DNA from: Gp13-AA77 sp035516075 | GTDB taxonomy: Bacteria > Acidobacteriota > Terriglobia > UBA7540 | DNA length: 6,902 nt | Direction of reading: 5' to 3' | Assembly (NCBI GenBank): GCA_035516075.1 | Contig: DATJAQ010000372.1 | Location: 1-6,902, forward strand | Part shown: positions 4,469 to 6,902 of the stretch, piece after piece | Layout: every line of letters begins with the position of its first letter | Position numbering within the stretch: the stretch's first letter is position 1 | Program-made: the position numbers and the translations under genes | The notes under the pieces: model-generated | What the model was told of the DNA's origin: nothing | Seen by the model: only the letters and a program-made list of their open reading frames with translations | Database searches by the model: none

Positions 4469-6823
4469 TCATAACAGCGTGCGACTCCTGGCTTCTGACT
4501 CCTGACTTCTGACTCCGGATTTATGCTTCTCCTCGAGCGCCTTCAGTATCTTCTCCGCCGTGATGGGCAGCGTATCGATCCACACGCCCACCGCATCGTA
4601 CACCGCGTGGGTCACAGCCGGAATGGTGGCGGCGAGCGACCCTTCACCTGCTTCCTTGGCGCCGAAGGGACCCTCAGGATCGTTAGACTCCACGATGATG
4701 GCCTCGATGGGAGGCGACTCGAGCGTGGAGGCGCTGCGGTATTCCAGGAGCCCGGGATTCATGAGCCGCCCGTCTTTCCACATCATTTCTTCCTGCACCG
4801 CTTGGCCGAGGCCCATCCACACGGAACCGATCACCTGTCCCTCGACGCAGATGGGATTGATCGCCTTGCCGCAGTCGTGCGCCGCGATGAGCCGGTCCAC
4901 GGTCAGTTGACCGGTTTCGGGATCGACCGTGACTTCCGCCGTCTGGGCGCAGTAGCTGTAGGCCGGCGACGGTCCCACGCCGGCGCCCTTGAACTTTCCG
5001 CCTTGCGCTTCCGGCGGCGGACGATAGCTGCCGGTGGCTTCAAGCTTGTCGCGCCCAGCCAGGGCAAGGCGCACCGCGTCTTCAAAACTCATCGCAATCC
5101 GCGCGTCGTCGCGGCACCTGACGCAGCCCTCCGCCACCTCGAGGTTCTCCGGCGTCGTGCCCATCTTCGCCGCGGCCGGCGCCAGAATCTGCCGCTTGGC
5201 GTCGCGCGCCGCGGCAATGGCGGCGTTACCCGCCATGAAGGTGACGCGGCTCGAGTAGCTGCCAAGATCGATCGGCGTTCGCGCCGTGTCGGCGGCCACG
5301 ATCTTGACACGGTCGAGATTCACTCCGAGCTCGGCGGCCACGACCTGCACCTGGAGCGTGTCCGAACCCTGGCCGATCTCCGACGCTCCGGTGAATAGGG
5401 TCACCAGGCCGTCGCGGTCAACGGTGAGACGGATGGTCGTGTGCGCCATGTCGGCGCGCACGATGGCGTTGGCGGCGCCGCTCACGTAGTGGCTGCCCGC
5501 CATGCCGATGCCTTTGCCGTAGGGCAGCTTGCCGTATTTCTCGTGCCAGCCCGAGCGCTCCACGACCTTGTCGATGCACTCCGGGTAGCCGTAGCTGAGC
5601 ACGCGCAAATTGTTCACCGTCATGCAGGGCGGCTTCAAGAGATTCCGGCGCCGGATCTCGACGGGATCGATGCCGAGCACGGACGCAATTCTGTTGAGCT
5701 GCTGCTCGAACGCGAAGCGCGTGTTCACCGTGCCGTGACCGCGCATGGCGCCGCACGCCGGCTTGTTCGTCAGCACCCGGTAGCCGTCGAACTTCACGTT
5801 CGGGATGTCGTACATGGCGTTCAGGAGCTGCCCGGAGTAGAGAATGGTCACCACGCCGTAGCTGCAGTAGGCGCCGCCGTCCTGGATGATGCGCGCTTCC
5901 ACCGCAGTCAGGCGGCCCTCGCGGGTGACGCCGGTCCGCAGCTCCACAATCTGGCCCGGACGGCCGCGATTCGCGTAGAACACTTCCTCACGGCTGTAGG
6001 TGATCTTCACGGGCCGGCCCGCTTTGCGGGCCAGCACGGCCGCCGCAAGTTCGAGAGGGATCACCTCGCTCTTGCCGCCGAATCCGCCGCCCACCAGGGG
6101 CTTGATCACCCGCACTTTCTCCTGGGGCATCTGAAGCGTGGAGGCAAGCGTCAACATCAGGTAGTACGGCACCTGCGTCGAAGACCACACCGTGATTGCG
6201 TCGGCCTCGCCGTCGTACTCAGCAATCGTCGAGTGCGGCTCGAGCGCCGCGTGCGTGACTTCGGGGCACACGAAGCGGTCCTCGCGAATGTAGTCCGCTT
6301 CATCAAATCCCTTCTGCACGTCGCCGAAGTGATGGTGATATTCCTTCTCGATGTTGTGGGGCTTGTCCTCATGAATCAGGTTCGCTTCGGCCTTCACGGA
6401 CTCTTCGGGATCGAACCACGCCGGCAAAACCTCGTACTCTACCTTGATCAGGCCGAGGGCTTTCTCGGCGATCTCCGCCGATTCGGCGGCCACTGCTGCC
6501 ACGTTGTCGCCGACGTAGCGCACCTTGCCGGTGGCAAAGATGGTCTCGTCGTGGCCCACAGGCAGAATCCCGTACTTCACGGGCGTTTCGCCGCCCGTGA
6601 CCACGGCCCTGACGCCCGGCAGACACGCCGCGGCTGACGTGTCGATGGAGAGAATGCGCGCATGGGCGTGAGGGCTGTGCAAAATGCGGCCCACGAGGGT
6701 GGCGGGCAGCGCGATGTCATCGGTGTACAGACCCTTGCCAGTGACCTTATCGACGCTGTCGATCATCGGCACCCTCGCGCCGATGGGAGACTTATTGGAG
6801 ACCGTATGTCCCATGCTGTTCAC
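4469..6823 (-). CDS. hcrA: Molybdopterin-binding large subunit, 4-hydroxybenzoyl-CoA reductase / xanthine dehydrogenase family
   Basis: 784 aa. The N-terminal aldehyde oxidase/xanthine dehydrogenase a/b-hammerhead domain includes VDKVTGKGLYTDDI and ILHSPHAHARI. The molybdenum-cofactor domains follow: THAALEPHSTIAEYD, GGGFGGK at 245-251, CGAMRGHG at 357-364, GQGSDT around Gln485, SSRVTFMAGN, and GPFGAKEAGEG with the presumed catalytic base Glu727. Many blocks match Thauera HcrA as I remember it, including LIKVEYEVLPA and CGAMRGHGTV. HcrA reads HMELNAT and GGGFGAR where this protein has ALEPHST and GGGFGGK, which are the forms usual in xanthine and aldehyde oxidoreductases, so the substrate pocket may differ. 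GTG 6823 is used; ATG 6814 is an equally possible start, and neither has a strong Shine-Dalgarno. The last residues (about 769-784, SGVRSQESEARSRTLL) are largely encoded by a 7-bp tandem repeat and lie beyond the conserved end. The protein works with the FAD/[4Fe-4S] subunit downstream and a [2Fe-2S] subunit expected upstream, outside the window. Confidence 0.85.
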   Translation of the reverse strand: MNSMGHTVSNKSPIGARVPMIDSVDKVTGKGLYTDDIALPATLVGRILHSPHAHARILSIDTSAAACLPGVRAVVTGGETPVKYGILPVGHDETIFATGKVRYVGDNVAAVAAESAEIAEKALGLIKVEYEVLPAWFDPEESVKAEANLIHEDKPHNIEKEYHHHFGDVQKGFDEADYIREDRFVCPEVTHAALEPHSTIAEYDGEADAITVWSSTQVPYYLMLTLASTLQMPQEKVRVIKPLVGGGFGGKSEVIPLELAAAVLARKAGRPVKITYSREEVFYANRGRPGQIVELRTGVTREGRLTAVEARIIQDGGAYCSYGVVTILYSGQLLNAMYDIPNVKFDGYRVLTNKPACGAMRGHGTVNTRFAFEQQLNRIASVLGIDPVEIRRRNLLKPPCMTVNNLRVLSYGYPECIDKVVERSGWHEKYGKLPYGKGIGMAGSHYVSGAANAIVRADMAHTTIRLTVDRDGLVTLFTGASEIGQGSDTLQVQVVAAELGVNLDRVKIVAADTARTPIDLGSYSSRVTFMAGNAAIAAARDAKRQILAPAAAKMGTTPENLEVAEGCVRCRDDARIAMSFEDAVRLALAGRDKLEATGSYRPPPEAQGGKFKGAGVGPSPAYSYCAQTAEVTVDPETGQLTVDRLIAAHDCGKAINPICVEGQVIGSVWMGLGQAVQEEMMWKDGRLMNPGLLEYRSASTLESPPIEAIIVESNDPEGPFGAKEAGEGSLAATIPAVTHAVYDAVGVWIDTLPITAEKILKALEEKHKSGVRSQESEARSRTLL
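4483..4517. repeat. Tandem 7-bp repeat, five units, within the 3' end of the large-subunit gene
   Basis: On the + strand the five units are GACTCCT, GGCTTCT, GACTCCT, GACTTCT and GACTCCG, alternating CC and TT types so that a 14-bp higher-order unit is visible. On the coding strand it reads as alternating AGGAGTC and AGAAGTC-like heptamers. The tract encodes roughly residues 769-780 of the molybdenum subunit, with no conserved motif. Being a multiple of 7 and not of 3, each change in copy number would alter the reading frame of the protein's tail. It is too short and spacer-less to be a CRISPR. Confidence 0.8.
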
Positions 6824-6885
6824 TCGCGATCAGCCGGCCCCGTCAGCGCAAATTCGCTGGACCGCCACTCGCGTTTCAGGCTCAC
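6820..6885 (-). CDS. Possible 21-codon ORF between the edge gene and the molybdenum subunit
   Basis: A GTG at 6885 overlaps the TGA of the edge frame (GTGA), has GGAGG 10 nt upstream, and runs to a TGA at 6822-6820 that itself overlaps the GTG start of the large subunit (again GTGA). The product would begin SLKREWRSSEFALTG. This looks like translational coupling across both junctions, but the peptide matches nothing I recognise, and the same frame is also open to the right edge of the window, so it could be chance or the end of a longer gene. Confidence 0.2.
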   Translation of the reverse strand: MSLKREWRSSEFALTGPADRE

Positions 6886-6902
6886 GACTGCACTTCCTCC
6901 GG
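6882..6902 (-). CDS. Last codons of an upstream gene entering from the right edge (expected [2Fe-2S] small subunit)
   Basis: On the - strand, one frame reads PEEVQS and then TGA (6884-6882). Molybdenum hydroxylase operons often carry the small [2Fe-2S] subunit directly before the large subunit, and the spacing of 58 nt to the GTG at 6823 would fit. Only six codons are visible, so neither the frame nor the identity can be confirmed; the identity rests on gene order alone. Confidence 0.3.
   Translation of the reverse strand, partial: PEEVQS

Noticed and set aside
4483..4517. Short repeats as a possible CRISPR array
   Set aside because: Units are 7 bp, directly abutting, without spacers, and lie within a coding frame.
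5441..6637. Long + strand open frame (398 codons) opposite the molybdenum subunit gene
   Set aside because: The translation is rich in His, Arg, Ala and Val without any domain motif, typical of the antisense of a high-GC coding region. The - strand frame has clear family motifs.

Overview
The window looks like chromosomal DNA of a high-GC Gram-negative bacterium. A partial lpxB at the left edge implies a lipopolysaccharide outer membrane. High GC, a secreted M1-like protein with TPR repeats, an aromatic/xanthine-type molybdenum hydroxylase and 7-bp-periodic intergenic filler repeats suggest Acidobacteriota, but that placement is inference. No tRNA, rRNA, CRISPR, insertion sequence or phage gene was seen.

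Layout. The left part is on the + strand. It holds the 3' end of lpxB (to 541), a 174-nt intergenic leader with a perfect 12-bp inverted repeat (arms 599-610 and 672-683), and a secreted M1-peptidase-like protein with C-terminal TPRs (716-2728). A 9-bp stem-loop overlapping the M1-like stop codon (2725-2746), followed by two overlapping GC palindromes, fills the short gap to the convergent set. The right part is all on the - strand, read right to left: a few codons of a gene entering at the right edge, a molybdopterin-binding large subunit (6823-4469), a 134-nt gap bounded by short repeat tracts, an FAD / [4Fe-4S] medium subunit (4334-3345), and a macro-domain protein (3314-2787) 30 nt further on.

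How the genes work together. The two large - strand genes encode subunits of one xanthine-oxidase-family enzyme. The medium subunit has the cysteine-rich insertion that distinguishes 4-hydroxybenzoyl-CoA reductase (HCR) from ordinary xanthine/CO dehydrogenases, with Cys spacing 16-8-9. The large subunit resembles HcrA over most of its length but appears to differ at residues near the active site, so the exact substrate is open. The expected [2Fe-2S] small subunit should lie just beyond the right edge, giving the order small-large-medium. The macro-domain gene may be co-transcribed with this set.

Most unusual observations. The M1-like protein keeps HExxH but has Asp for the third zinc ligand Glu, has lost the GAMEN signature, and has Phe for the catalytic Tyr, so it may not be a conventional aminopeptidase. 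A 7-bp tandem repeat forms the last codons of the molybdenum subunit gene. The M1-like leader contains a strong inverted repeat. I see no convincing wholly new multi-gene system.
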